DNA of 48,796 bases from Treponema sp. (GTDB lineage: Bacteria; Spirochaetota; Spirochaetia; Treponematales; Breznakiellaceae), in the NCBI GenBank assembly GCA_031279205.1, contig JAITIX010000051.1:1-48796 (forward strand), given 5' to 3'. Position 1 is the stretch's first letter. Each line of letters starts with the position of its first letter. The notes below the pieces were generated by a model, which was not told the origin of the DNA, searched no databases, and worked only from the letters and a program-made list of their open reading frames with translations. Both the position numbers and the translations under genes were made by a program. Positions 30,157 to 39,183 of this stretch are shown one piece after another.

Positions 30157-30171
30157 ATTAAGTCCTTATGG

Positions 30172-30543
30172 TTAAACCCTTCCAAAGATACGCACAAGCT
30201 TTTCTTTTAAAATCTTAGTGGTCATAGGCTTTAGGATATAATCAGTGGCTCCATATTTGAGCGCTTCGATTATATTCAGCCGGGAACCTTCGCTCGTAAC
30301 CATGATAATGGGCAGGTCTTTGTACTGCGCATCGTCGCGTACCCGCTTGAGGAAGTCAATGCCTAACAGTTTGGGCATATTCCAGTCAAGCAGAATCAGC
30401 TCAGGCCGCGTTTCCGCGAGCTTGCCCAATGCGTCCTCACCGTCCACAGCCTCTATAGCGATACAGGGAATGTGCAGCTCGGCAAAGCTATTCTTGATTA
30501 TATTCCGCATAAACTGGGAATCATCGACAACCATTACTATCAT
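30172..30543 (-). CDS. cheY: Chemotaxis response regulator CheY
   Basis: MIVMVVDDSQFMRN, LILLDWNMPKLLGIDFLK, IIMVTSEG, DYILKPMTTK; ATG at 30543 behind GGAGGTATTT. Confidence 0.93.
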   Translation of the reverse strand: MIVMVVDDSQFMRNIIKNSFAELHIPCIAIEAVDGEDALGKLAETRPELILLDWNMPKLLGIDFLKRVRDDAQYKDLPIIMVTSEGSRLNIIEALKYGATDYILKPMTTKILKEKLVRIFGRV

Positions 30544-30594
30544 AAATACCTCCAAATAGATTAACGACAACCATTACTACCATAAAATACCTCC
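30521..30594 (-). promoter_or_regulatory. Duplicated RBS/start region of cheY with overlapping mini-ORF
   Basis: 30525-30553 (cgacaaccattactatcataaatacctcc) and 30565-30594 (cgacaaccattactaccataaaatacctcc). The upstream copy starts MVVMVVVNLFGGIYDSNGCR* (30583-30521), overlapping the cheY ATG. Confidence 0.85.
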
Positions 30595-30615
30595 ATATGG
30601 ATCATTATGCTACTC

Positions 30616-33600
30616 TCACGCAACATTCTGCACCCTCTGTGCCTTCTGCCGCAACAACTTTTTATCATGCCGCGAGTTCAGCAGGGAGTACATCACCGGC
30701 GTTACCAGCAAAGTCATAAAGAAGCTCACCGATAAGCCACCTACAAAGGTCTTCCCGATTGGCTGTATTGTGTCCGCGCCAGAGCCGGGGAAGAATGCAA
30801 TGGGAATCATGCTAAAAATAGTGGTCAGCCCCGTCATCATGATCGGGCGCAGACGGTTGCGTCCGGCTGCAAGACACGCCTCGCGTACCAACAAGCCGCG
30901 AGCGCGAAGTGTGTTCGTGTAGTCCACCAGCACAATACCGTTGTTGACGACCACGCCGACTAGGGCAACGATGCCAACCGCAGAAAAGATCGACATTGCT
31001 TCATTGCCGATCTTGTATATCCAGATAACGCCAATGAACAAAAGCGGTATCGAAAAGAAGATGATTAGCGGATCAACAAAGGACTCAAACTGGCTCGCCA
31101 TTAAGCCAAACACCAGAAAGATGGCAGTGGCAATGATGAACATGAAACGGTTGGTATAGGTCTCCACCTCCTGCGCCTCGCCGACGTAGCGCACAGTTAC
31201 GCCTTCGCGGGGGATGAGGTACTGCTTGATGGTTGCTTCAAGCTCGGTCTGCATTGCAGTTGCGGCAATACCCCCGCTGAGTTCGCCGCTGATGCGGACA
31301 ACGCGCTCCTGATTCTCATGGCGGATCGAGGTCGGCGAGCGCCCCTCGGTAATAGTTGTAAGGTTCGAGATGGGGATAAGACCGGCGCGGCTGGACACGA
31401 GAATGGCGTCGAGGTTCGGGAGACCGGAACGGTCTGCCTCATTCAGACGCACGATGACGTTCATAGTACGGTCGCCCTGAGTGAGGGTCGTGGCGGTAAA
31501 GCCGCCGATTGCCATAGAGATTGCAGACGACACTGACGAGAGCGATACGCCCAGGGCTGCGGCGCGCTCACGGTCAATCTCAATGCCAAGCTGGGGAGAG
31601 CCCTCATCAATGTTTATAGTAGGATTCTCAATGGCGGGTAAATAACGAACCATGATGTCGCGTATGTCATTGGCGGTTTCAGTGAGGGCAGTTACATCGC
31701 GGGAACTGATGGCAATGGCAACCGCCGACGTCGAACTCATGGCGCGACCCGCGCGGAACGCCACCTGCGCACCGGGAAACACGTTTATCAGCGGCGTCAG
31801 CTTGGCAATAATGGTGTCAGGCGTGTCGATCTGCTCGGCAGGCGGCGGCAGCGTGATCTGGATAGAGCCGCTGGTGGAACTGGCGCGGCGAATCAGGTTC
31901 TTGTAACCAATAACATTAGCTTTAACAATGGTTTCAAGTTCCTCCATTATATCCGCGGTTACCGCAATGGCAGTGCCTTGAGGCATTGAAACATTGATGT
32001 TTACTGAATCGTCGGTGCGGCTACGGATAAACATATTCATGCCAATACCGGAGAACTGCATGAACGAATAGACAAGGATCACCAGCACAACCCCCATAAC
32101 CAGCAGGCGATGATCGAGGCAGTAGTTAATGGCAGCGACATAGGCGTTGTCGATGGCGGTAAACACGCGCTCAACGCCGTCGTCAATAATGCGCATAAAT
32201 TTGAAGCGCAGGGGTTTCTGTTTACGGGTGTTGAGCCGCAGGATCGAACCAGCAAGCGCTGGCACGAGCGTCAGCGCCACTACGAGAGAACACGCCAGCG
32301 AGAACATCACCGTAAAGATGAGATCGTCAGCGTATTGTCCAATCATTTCCAGGTCGTTCTTATAGATAATCAACGGTATGAAGACGCAAAGCGTAGTCGC
32401 GGTGGAGGTAACAATGGCGCGGAGCATCTCATGACTGCCGAGAATCGCGGCAATATCAGCCTTTGCGCCGCGTAAACGGTAGTTGTGAGTGTTTTCAAGG
32501 ATCACTATCGAGGCGTCAACCGTCATACCCAGCCCAAGAATCAGTCCTGTCATTGATAAAAGGTTCAACGTAATGCCAAACGCAACCATACACATCAGCG
32601 TTAACAGTATACTGATGGGTATTGATAAGCCAATGATGAACGTGCCTTTAATGTTCCGCAGGAAGATAAACAGTACCAGCATCGCTAACAAGACGCCCTG
32701 AATGGCGTTGGTATACACCTGATTCATGGTGGCGCTGATCATGGTGGTGTTATCAGTAAGCACGTCCAGAGTAATGCCCTGGGGCAGCGTGGCGTTAATG
32801 CCGTCAAGCGCCTCGCGTACCCGCGTTGATACCCGCATCTGGTTACTATCACTTTCGCTTGTTACCTGAATGTAGACGCCGGTTTCGCCGTTCACGTAGA
32901 CCCGCGCTGCGTTGTCATTGTGTTCAACGCTAATGTCGGCAATGTCCTCCAGTCGCACCACCTGCGAGCGGTTTGCCATGCCGTTTGCCGCCGGTATGCT
33001 GATGGTTTTCACAACCAGCCGCTTAATCTGCTCAATGCTGGTGAGTTCCTGCGTTGCCAGAAGCCGGTATTCACGATCCCCGCGAAGAAGGCTGCCGCCG
33101 CTGGACAAGATACTCTGACCACTGAGGGCGCTCCGCACCTCGTTCAGGGTGAGGCTAAAGGCGGCAAGCCGGTTCAGCGACACTGACACCTCAATTTGCT
33201 GGGTCGTGCCACCGGTAACCGAGGCGGCGGCAACCCCTTCTATGCGCTCGATCTGCGCCTGAATCTCATCTTCCGCGTAAATCCTCAGTTGGTCTGCTGG
33301 ATAGTTACCGCGCACCACGAGGTTCATGATCGGCGACGCTGACATATCAAAGCGACGCACCGTCGGTGAACCAGCGTTATCAGGCAGATTAACGCGGCTT
33401 ATCACGGACTGAATATCAGTTGCCATTTTGTCCATATCAGTCCCATAAGCAAAGTTCAGGTTGATATTACTGGACTGGAACGACGATGAACTACTCATGT
33501 CAGTCAGCCCCTTAGTGGAGGCGAGCGCGCGTTCCAACGGCCCGGTTACATTCTGCTCAACATCAGAGGGTCCCGCACCCGGGTAGCTGGTAAACACCGA

Positions 33601-33735
33601 CAACACCGGCATATCCGCCGATGGAAACAGGTCTACGGCGATATTTGGGACCAGTGTTGCCGCGACACCCAGAGCCAGCACATAAAGTACCACAATCGTT
33701 ACCGGTCGTTTGACCGAATACCCAGCTATATTCAT
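30616..33735 (-). CDS. Efflux RND transporter permease (AcrB/HAE1 family)
   Basis: 1039 aa; VDLFPSADMPVLSVFTSYPGAGPSDVEQNVTGPLE, GLILGLGMTVDASIVILEN, VGIVALVGVVVNNGIVLVDY. Confidence 0.95.
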   Translation of the reverse strand: MNIAGYSVKRPVTIVVLYVLALGVAATLVPNIAVDLFPSADMPVLSVFTSYPGAGPSDVEQNVTGPLERALASTKGLTDMSSSSSFQSSNINLNFAYGTDMDKMATDIQSVISRVNLPDNAGSPTVRRFDMSASPIMNLVVRGNYPADQLRIYAEDEIQAQIERIEGVAAASVTGGTTQQIEVSVSLNRLAAFSLTLNEVRSALSGQSILSSGGSLLRGDREYRLLATQELTSIEQIKRLVVKTISIPAANGMANRSQVVRLEDIADISVEHNDNAARVYVNGETGVYIQVTSESDSNQMRVSTRVREALDGINATLPQGITLDVLTDNTTMISATMNQVYTNAIQGVLLAMLVLFIFLRNIKGTFIIGLSIPISILLTLMCMVAFGITLNLLSMTGLILGLGMTVDASIVILENTHNYRLRGAKADIAAILGSHEMLRAIVTSTATTLCVFIPLIIYKNDLEMIGQYADDLIFTVMFSLACSLVVALTLVPALAGSILRLNTRKQKPLRFKFMRIIDDGVERVFTAIDNAYVAAINYCLDHRLLVMGVVLVILVYSFMQFSGIGMNMFIRSRTDDSVNINVSMPQGTAIAVTADIMEELETIVKANVIGYKNLIRRASSTSGSIQITLPPPAEQIDTPDTIIAKLTPLINVFPGAQVAFRAGRAMSSTSAVAIAISSRDVTALTETANDIRDIMVRYLPAIENPTINIDEGSPQLGIEIDRERAAALGVSLSSVSSAISMAIGGFTATTLTQGDRTMNVIVRLNEADRSGLPNLDAILVSSRAGLIPISNLTTITEGRSPTSIRHENQERVVRISGELSGGIAATAMQTELEATIKQYLIPREGVTVRYVGEAQEVETYTNRFMFIIATAIFLVFGLMASQFESFVDPLIIFFSIPLLFIGVIWIYKIGNEAMSIFSAVGIVALVGVVVNNGIVLVDYTNTLRARGLLVREACLAAGRNRLRPIMMTGLTTIFSMIPIAFFPGSGADTIQPIGKTFVGGLSVSFFMTLLVTPVMYSLLNSRHDKKLLRQKAQRVQNVA

Positions 33736-33963
33736 ACCACCACCATAGCATATTCGAAGTTATCAAACAAGTCTATTTAACTATTAAAAAATCTCCATCG
33801 CAGAGCAGCGTTGTTGCGGAATGTGGTTGAGATCACGTTTTCTAACATGAGTTCGACGAGTTCCTAAAACAGGGAAAACCGCTTTCTAACTAAGCTATGG
33901 GAGCAAGCGCAGTCCGCCTCTGGTGCGGGTGCCAGAGACGTTAGTGGGTGTCAGAGCAAACCT

Positions 33964-33984
33964 GCTCCGGCTCAGAGCCGGAGC
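33964..33984. other. Perfect inverted repeat downstream of rhaA
   Basis: GCTCCGGCT-CAG-AGCCGGAGC; could be a terminator stem, but no strong T-run. Confidence 0.55.
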
Positions 33985-34032
33985 GCTCCGTTAGGCAATG
34001 GGCTTTTTCTCCACAGGCGTACTCACGTTAGA

Positions 34033-35274
34033 TTAAGCGGCTCGTTTGCTCAACACCGTCCGCTCATACTCTTCCACCAACTGGAACCAGTCCGCGCCTG
34101 CGATGTTCTGCCGCGCAAGGTATTCATCCCAGACCGCGCCAAAGGGCAAGGTCTTAAGTTCCTCAAGGCAGACCATAAGCCGCGTATTCTCCGCCGCGTC
34201 TTGCAAGCGGCGCAGAGCCTCGTGAGGCATGAGGAGCGCGGACAACAGCGCCTTCTGCGCGTTACGCGCGCCCACAGCCCACGCCGCAAGGCGATTGATG
34301 CTGGCGTCAAAGTAGTCAAGACCGATGAGGACACGGTCTTCAGCGTGGTTACGAATGATTTCAATGGCGATTTCCTTTAACTCATCCTCGAACAGCACCA
34401 CATGATCACTGTCCCAATGCACGCCACGGGTGATATGGAGCGCAACCTTGTCGAAAAACGCCAGCAGCGCCGGTATCTTATCAGCAACTTTTTCCGTGGG
34501 GTGAAAATGCCCATTGTCCAGCAAGGCGTTGATGCCGCGAGTGGCAGCGTAGGCAAGGTAGAACTCACTCGAACCCACGGTATAGGCTTCAAGCCCAATG
34601 CCAAAGAGCTTACTCTCAAGCGCGTCAATGAGGTGCGCCTTGTCATACTTCACCGCGAAAATCTCGTCCAGGCTGTCGCGCAGGCGCTCACGCGGACCAA
34701 GCCGGTCAGCCGGCGTGTCCTTGAGACCATCGGGAATCCAGATGTTATTAAGGCAGGGCGATCCCTGCGCCTTACCTATAGAGGCGGCAATCTCACGGCA
34801 CGCCTTCACGTGGCGTATCCAGTAGTCGCGTATGACTTTGTCTGGGTGCGACAGCGTGAGTCCGTCCTTCACCATTGGGTGGGAGAACAAGGTCGGGTTC
34901 AGGTCAATGCCCACGCCATGCTTCCTCGCCCACTCAAGCCACGGGGCAAAGTGCGCCGGCGTGAGCTTGTCGCGCTCAATCGCCGCGCCATCGCTGATGG
35001 CGTACATGGCATGAAGATTGAGACGCCTTGAGCCGGGGATCAGGCTGAACACAAAGTCCAGGTCAGCCATGAGTTCCGCTGGTGTTCGCGCCTTGCCCGG
35101 GTAGTTGCCAGTCGCCTGTATGCCGCCAGAAAGCGCCTCACCCGTGTTCTCGAAGCCAATAACATCGTCGCCCTGCCAACAGTGCAGGGACACGGGTATT
35201 GCCGCGCAGCGCCTCAGCGCCTCATCAGTATCAACGCCTACCTTCGCGTAGGCTCTCTGTGCTTCACTATACAT
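34033..35274 (-). CDS. rhaA: L-rhamnose isomerase
   Basis: CWQGDDVIGFENTGEALSGGIQATGNYPGKARTPAELMADLDFVFSLIPGSRRLNLHAMY. Confidence 0.95.
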   Translation of the reverse strand: MYSEAQRAYAKVGVDTDEALRRCAAIPVSLHCWQGDDVIGFENTGEALSGGIQATGNYPGKARTPAELMADLDFVFSLIPGSRRLNLHAMYAISDGAAIERDKLTPAHFAPWLEWARKHGVGIDLNPTLFSHPMVKDGLTLSHPDKVIRDYWIRHVKACREIAASIGKAQGSPCLNNIWIPDGLKDTPADRLGPRERLRDSLDEIFAVKYDKAHLIDALESKLFGIGLEAYTVGSSEFYLAYAATRGINALLDNGHFHPTEKVADKIPALLAFFDKVALHITRGVHWDSDHVVLFEDELKEIAIEIIRNHAEDRVLIGLDYFDASINRLAAWAVGARNAQKALLSALLMPHEALRRLQDAAENTRLMVCLEELKTLPFGAVWDEYLARQNIAGADWFQLVEEYERTVLSKRAA

Positions 35275-35590
35275 ACTTAATACTCCTTATTTATTAGAGC
35301 TTGTTCAAAAGCCTCTTGTCAACGAAATATGGCGGTATTATACACATCAAGGCATGGCTCTACGAGAAAGCCCCGGAGCTAGTACCGCGGCATAAGTCCC
35401 CTAAGCGGCCTTGTGGCGCAAAAGTTTTTCAAATGCCCTCGCCGCTTGTTATCTTTTACCTCTATAGCAAACCAGACTTCACGATAGACCTCGCTCAAGC
35501 GAGCATTTGTGGCATAAAAAAGGAGGCGCCTATGATGCGTGGGATGTTCAGCATATCGGGACACAAGATAAAGTATGTGTGTCTGTCCAC

Positions 35591-36320
35591 CTAAGCTCGG
35601 TGTGTCCCCACACCTAAGCTCGGTGTGTCTGTCCACCTAAGCTCGGTGTGTCCCCACACCTAAGCTCGGTGTGTCTGTCCACCTAGGCTCGGTGTGTCTG
35701 TCCACCTCGGCTCGGTGTGTCCCCACACCTACGCTCGGTGTGTCTGCCCACCTAGTCTCGTTTTGTCTCCCCACCTAAGCTCGGTGTGTCTGTCCACCTA
35801 CGCTCGGTGTGTCCCCACACCTAAGCTCGGTGTGTCCCCACACCTAAGCTAGGTGTGTCCCCACACCTAAGCTCGGTGTGTCTGTCCACCTAAGCTCGGT
35901 GTGTCCCCACACCTAAGCTCGGTGTGTCTGTCCACCTAAGCTCGGTGTGTCTGTCCACCTAAGCTCGGTGTGTCCCCACACCTAAGCTCGGTGTGTCTGT
36001 CCACCTAAGCTCGGTGTGTCTCCACACCTAAGCTCGGTGTGTCTGTCCACCTAAGCTCGGTGTGTCCCCACACCTAAGCTCAGTGTGTCTGTCCACCTAA
36101 GCTCGGTGTGTCTGTCCACCTAGGCTCGGTGTGTCCCCACACCTAGGATCGGTGTGTCCCCACACCTAGGCTCGGTGTGTCTGTCCACCTAAGCTCGGTG
36201 TGTCCCCACACCTAAGCTCGGTGTGTCCCCACACCTAGGCTCGGTGTGTCTGTCCACCTAAGCTCGGTGTGTCCCCACACCTAGGCTCGGTGTGTCTGTC
36301 CACCTAGGCTCGGTGAGTTC
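35591..36320. repeat. Tandem array of 31 complete 23-bp units plus a partial 32nd
   Basis: CTAAGCTCGGTGTGTCCCCACAC and CTAAGCTCGGTGTGTCTGTCCAC alleles. All 31 units are exactly 23 bp (35591-36303), then a partial CTAGGCTCGGTGAGTTC. Confidence 0.98.
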
Positions 36321-36338
36321 AATGAAGAGGAACGTATC

Positions 36339-36375
36339 CGTTGTCATTACGAAGAGCGAAGCGACGAAGCAAGCT
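36339..36375. repeat. Half copy of the GAAGCAAYCYAG palindromic element
   Basis: gtcattacgaagagcgaagcgacgaagcaagctagac matches gtcattgcaaagagcaaggcgacgaagcaatccagac at 29541ff; clear right arm absent. Confidence 0.6.
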
Positions 36376-36464
36376 AGACAAGCAGCCGTTGCACTGGAGA
36401 GAGTTGGTGTCAGAGAGCGGGTATCAGAGGCACAGGTGCCAGACAGGTGTCTGACACACTTTCA

Positions 36465-37793
36465 TTATTCACTAATCTTTATCTGTGCCATGAGGTTGCC
36501 GATAGCGGTGGCTTCGGCTGGACCCGCGCGAACGGTTTTGCCGGTGCTTTGCTCGGTGAGCGCGTTAAGGTAACGGTCCTTACTGCCGCCGCCGATCACG
36601 GAAATCGATGGGTATGTTTTGCCAGTGATGCATTCCAAGTCGGCAATGGCTTGCCGGTAACACTCAGCAAGGCTGGCATAAACGCAGTGGGCGAAGTCGC
36701 CCGGGGTTTCCGGCTTGCGTGCGCCGACACGGACGCACTCGCTGGCTATCGCAGTCATCATTGAGGCAGGGCTGAGGAAACAGTCGTGGTTAACATCAAT
36801 AATGGCTGGCGTTGCCACAAGCGCGGACTGTTTTGCCAATGATTCCAGTTCCGCGAATGAGTATTGGTCGCCTAGCTCGTGCCGCACGCTCTGAATCATC
36901 CACAAGCCCATGATGTTTCTGAGGAAACGTATCTTGCCGTTAGCCGCGCCTTCATTCGTGTAAGCGGCTTTGCACGCCGCCTCGGTCAGTATTGGCTCGC
37001 CCTGTATGCCAAGCAAGCTCCATGTACCGGAGCTGATGTAGAGCGCGTCTTCCGGCGCGACGCTTACCGCCGACGCTGTGTCATGGCTTGCCACCATTAC
37101 TACCGAGGCGTTGAAGCCAACCTCTGCCTGTATCGCCGCGCTCAAGTCGCCAATGGCGTAGGGCGACATTCGTATTGGCTGGAACAACCGCGCTGGAAGT
37201 TCCAGTCTGTCGATGATGCTCCAAGCCCAGTCGCGCTTAGTGGCATCCAGCAAGCCTGTTGTGGACGATTCCGTGTACTCGTGGTTTTCAGCGCTCATGT
37301 TACCTGTGAGCCGTTGCGAGAAGTATTCGGGTAAAAGCAGCATCCCTGCTGCGTTGTCTAGGCGTCCAGCGGCTCTGTCAGCGAGAAGCTGGTAGACTGT
37401 GTTAAACGAATTCTTGGCAATGCCGGTGATGGCGTAGAGTTCCTCGAAGGGGATAGTGGTGTTGATGAAAGGCGCGGTACGGCTATCACGGTACGAGTAC
37501 GCAGGCATAATCTCGCGCCCCTGCTTATCAAGCAGGACGTAATCAACGCCCCATGTATCAATGCCGATGCTGGCTGGGACTTTGCCGAGCGCCGCGCATT
37601 TCCTGATGCCCGCGACAATCTCGACAAAGAGGCGCTCTATATCCCACAGGAGCGCGTTACCCTGCTTTATTGGCGCGTTGACGAAACGGTGTACTTCTTC
37701 TAGTTCTAGTGCGCCATTGACACTGTGTCCTAAGATATGCCGTCCGCCGGATGCGCCCATGTCAATAGCGAGATGATAGGCCGTATCGCTCAT
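36465..37793 (-). CDS. rhaB: Rhamnulokinase
   Basis: AIDMGASGGRHILG, GIDTWGVDYVLLDKQG, PEYFSQRLTGNMSAENHEYTESSTTGLLD, SVIGGGSKDRYLNALT. Confidence 0.94.
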   Translation of the reverse strand: MSDTAYHLAIDMGASGGRHILGHSVNGALELEEVHRFVNAPIKQGNALLWDIERLFVEIVAGIRKCAALGKVPASIGIDTWGVDYVLLDKQGREIMPAYSYRDSRTAPFINTTIPFEELYAITGIAKNSFNTVYQLLADRAAGRLDNAAGMLLLPEYFSQRLTGNMSAENHEYTESSTTGLLDATKRDWAWSIIDRLELPARLFQPIRMSPYAIGDLSAAIQAEVGFNASVVMVASHDTASAVSVAPEDALYISSGTWSLLGIQGEPILTEAACKAAYTNEGAANGKIRFLRNIMGLWMIQSVRHELGDQYSFAELESLAKQSALVATPAIIDVNHDCFLSPASMMTAIASECVRVGARKPETPGDFAHCVYASLAECYRQAIADLECITGKTYPSISVIGGGSKDRYLNALTEQSTGKTVRAGPAEATAIGNLMAQIKISE

Positions 37794-37794
37794 G

Positions 37795-38943
37795 TTAAAT
37801 CATTGCCTTATACAGCGTCTTGATCTCTTCTACCGATGTGTCCCGTGGATTGCCCGGACAGCAAGCATCGGTAAAGGCGCTTCGCGCCAGGAAGTCGATG
37901 TCAGCCTCTTTCACAATCTCTTTGAGGTCTTGCGGAATCCCCACGTCGAGCGAGAGCTTCTGCACCGCATCAATCGCCACCTTCCGGTACTCCGGCTGGG
38001 TCATAGCGTCAACACCATCAACGCCCATAGCGCGGGCGATTTCACGGTACTTCTCACCGGTGTATTCCGCATTATACGCCATGAGGCTTGGCAGGAGTAT
38101 CGCGTTTGCCACGCCGTGCGGGGTGTCGTAGACCGCTCCGAGCGGGTGCGCCATTGCGTGGACAATGCCAAGTCCCACATTGGAGAAGCCCATGCCCGCG
38201 ATGTACTGGGCAAGCGCCATTCCCTCACGTCCCGCGGGTTCGTTGGCAACAGCGCTTCGCAGGTGTTTTGATATAAGGGCGATAGCCTTGAGGTGCATCA
38301 TGTCGGTCATTTCCCACGCGCCTTTGGTGATATAACCTTCGATGGCATGAGTAAGCGCATCCATACCTGTTGCAGCGGTTAAGCCTTTGGGCATTGGCGC
38401 CATCATGTCCGGGTCAACAACGGCAATGTCTGGGATGTCATGCACGTCAACGCATACGAACTTTCGGTTCTTCTCGGTGTCAGTGATAACATAGTTTATG
38501 GTAACTTCTGCCGCTGTCCCTGCCGTGGTTGGCACGGCAATGGTAAACACTGCCTTGTTCTTGGTCGGGGCTGCGCCTTCGAGACTCCGCACATCGACGA
38601 ACTCCGGGTTGTTGGTGATGATGCCGACCGCTTTTGCGGTGTCAATCGCCGAACCGCCGCCAACAGCGATGATGTAATCCGCCCCGCTTGCCTTAAACGC
38701 CGCGAGTCCTGTCAGCACGTTAGCGATAGTTGGGTTCGGTTTTATCTGAGAGAACACCTCGTAGGCAAGTCCAGCCGCATCCAGTACCGCCGTTACCTTC
38801 TGGGTAACGTTAAACTTCAACAAATCCGGGTCAGTGCAGACAAAAGCTTTCTTAAAGCCATGTCCTTTCACTTCGCCTGCGATTTCCGCCACCGCGCCTT
38901 TACCGTGGTATGACACGCGGTTCAATACTATTCTTCCTGCCAT
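37795..38943 (-). CDS. fucO: Lactaldehyde reductase (Fe-ADH family)
   Basis: 382 aa; GGGSAIDTAKAVGIITNNPEF, PTTAGTAAEVTINYVITD, GMDALTHAIEGYIT, HAMAHPLGAVYDTPHGVANA. Confidence 0.93.
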   Translation of the reverse strand: MAGRIVLNRVSYHGKGAVAEIAGEVKGHGFKKAFVCTDPDLLKFNVTQKVTAVLDAAGLAYEVFSQIKPNPTIANVLTGLAAFKASGADYIIAVGGGSAIDTAKAVGIITNNPEFVDVRSLEGAAPTKNKAVFTIAVPTTAGTAAEVTINYVITDTEKNRKFVCVDVHDIPDIAVVDPDMMAPMPKGLTAATGMDALTHAIEGYITKGAWEMTDMMHLKAIALISKHLRSAVANEPAGREGMALAQYIAGMGFSNVGLGIVHAMAHPLGAVYDTPHGVANAILLPSLMAYNAEYTGEKYREIARAMGVDGVDAMTQPEYRKVAIDAVQKLSLDVGIPQDLKEIVKEADIDFLARSAFTDACCPGNPRDTSVEEIKTLYKAMI

Positions 38944-39183
38944 ATTAAACTCCTTGTAACTATGATCTTGTAGCTATGATATGAGGCTTTTCAGGGATAC
39001 GCAAGAAAAATCTGGCGTAAACCCTAGTGTCTCAAGGCACCGCTTGAATTTAGGTCAAGAGTCTGCTCCTGTATGTGCAGTCTATCTTACAGTTCAGGAC
39101 GTGGTTTTTCAGCCGCTCATGAATGTGAGTCGCCCTTTTCATAAAATATTGTGTATAGGACAATAGGCAGAGGAGGATTAAGT

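Noticed and set aside
35301-35594. 97-aa plus-strand ORF
   Set aside because: No RBS at its start; only the internal ATG near 35532 has one.
35591-36303. CRISPR array
   Set aside because: Contiguous 23-bp units with no unique spacers and no cas genes.
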